Positions 53,617 to 53,695 of a DNA stretch of 53,695 nt are shown here, one piece after another. Under the pieces are notes generated by a model that saw nothing but the letters and a program-made list of their open reading frames with translations, ran no database searches and had not been told where the DNA came from. A program made the position numbers and the translations under genes. The stretch covers positions 1 through 53,695 of the forward strand of contig CAMFKP010000021.1 in NCBI GenBank assembly GCA_945957385.1, written 5' to 3'. The DNA comes from an uncultured Aeromonadaceae bacterium. GTDB lineage: Bacteria; Pseudomonadota; Gammaproteobacteria; Enterobacterales; Aeromonadaceae. Each line of letters opens with the position of its first letter. The stretch's first letter is position 1.

Positions 53617-53695
53617 ATTTACCTATTTACCTATTTACCTATTTACCTATTTACCTATTTACCTATTTACCTATTTACCTATTTACCTATTTACC
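53617..53695. repeat. Octanucleotide tandem repeat (ATTTACCT), running off the window
   Basis: The unit ATTTACCT is repeated perfectly nine times, with a tenth copy cut by the window end. The plus strand is free of stop codons in all frames across the tract, while every minus frame has stops. Such tracts change length by slippage and can switch genes on and off. What lies beyond is not visible. Confidence 0.95.

Larger units (their letters stand above)
53268..53695. other. Right-end intergenic region
   Basis: It holds two operator-like sites (53344, 53432), a small palindrome GCGGTATACCGC (53564-53575) and the octanucleotide tract from 53617. A minus-strand frame of 77 codons here has no recognisable domain or ribosome binding site and is not called. 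Confidence 0.65.

Noticed and set aside
53617..53695. CRISPR array
   Set aside because: The unit is an eight-base tandem repeat with no spacers and no cas genes nearby.

Overview
The window comes from a gammaproteobacterium, most likely a member of or relative of the Aeromonadales. This rests on protein character (E. coli-type NrdD/NrdG, UvrB, HlyU-family protein, DUF3144), Gram-negative export and outer-membrane systems, high coding G+C and dense operons. The genus is inferred, not shown.

Left part (1-15.2 kb) is ordinary chromosome. It holds the end of a tRNA-Asn, a MATE transporter overlapping uvrB, the anaerobic ribonucleotide reductase genes nrdD and nrdG followed by a HlyU-family gene, an MliC-like periplasmic protein, an LTA-synthase-like sulfatase-fold membrane enzyme, a small periplasmic binding protein, an EamA transporter divergent from an AraC regulator, a DsbA-family protein, DUF3144 and a NUDIX hydrolase. 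The oddity is an AT-rich BRO-N (phage antirepressor-like) gene wedged between nrdD and nrdG. At 15.3-21.3 kb lies an iron-siderophore type uptake operon: TonB-dependent receptor, two FecCD permeases, binding protein and ATPase, behind a possible Fur box. It is followed by a convergent sugar-type periplasmic binding protein gene and a DUF1566 gene.

From about 23 kb to the right end the window is a beta-mannan utilisation locus. Secreted or lipoprotein mannanases (two GH5_8-like, one GH5_7-like) and a lipoprotein with a binding domain attack the polymer. A LamB-like porin and a MalEFG/MalK-type ABC transporter import manno-oligosaccharides. Inside the cell two esterases without signal peptides (a CE2-like and another SGNH enzyme) probably remove acetyl groups. 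An AGE-family (mannobiose/cellobiose) 2-epimerase and two GH130 phosphorylases then produce mannose 1-phosphate and glucose, and ManB and ManA take mannose 1-phosphate to fructose 6-phosphate. A GH1 enzyme may trim remaining oligosaccharides. A DUF624 membrane protein and a second MATE transporter sit in the same cluster, and two chemoreceptors flank it.

A palindromic motif centred on AACGTT (best copy TCGTAACGTTACGA) occurs at least fifteen times, nearly always in front of genes of this locus and of both chemoreceptors. It fits the LacI-family regulator encoded at 37049-38056. CRP-like sites often lie beside or partly within it. Less expected items are a tiny minus-strand transcription unit (27-codon ORF, CRP-like sites and strong terminator) at 25.85-26.07 kb, a terminator-like hairpin in the GH1 leader, and an octanucleotide repeat tract running off the right end.
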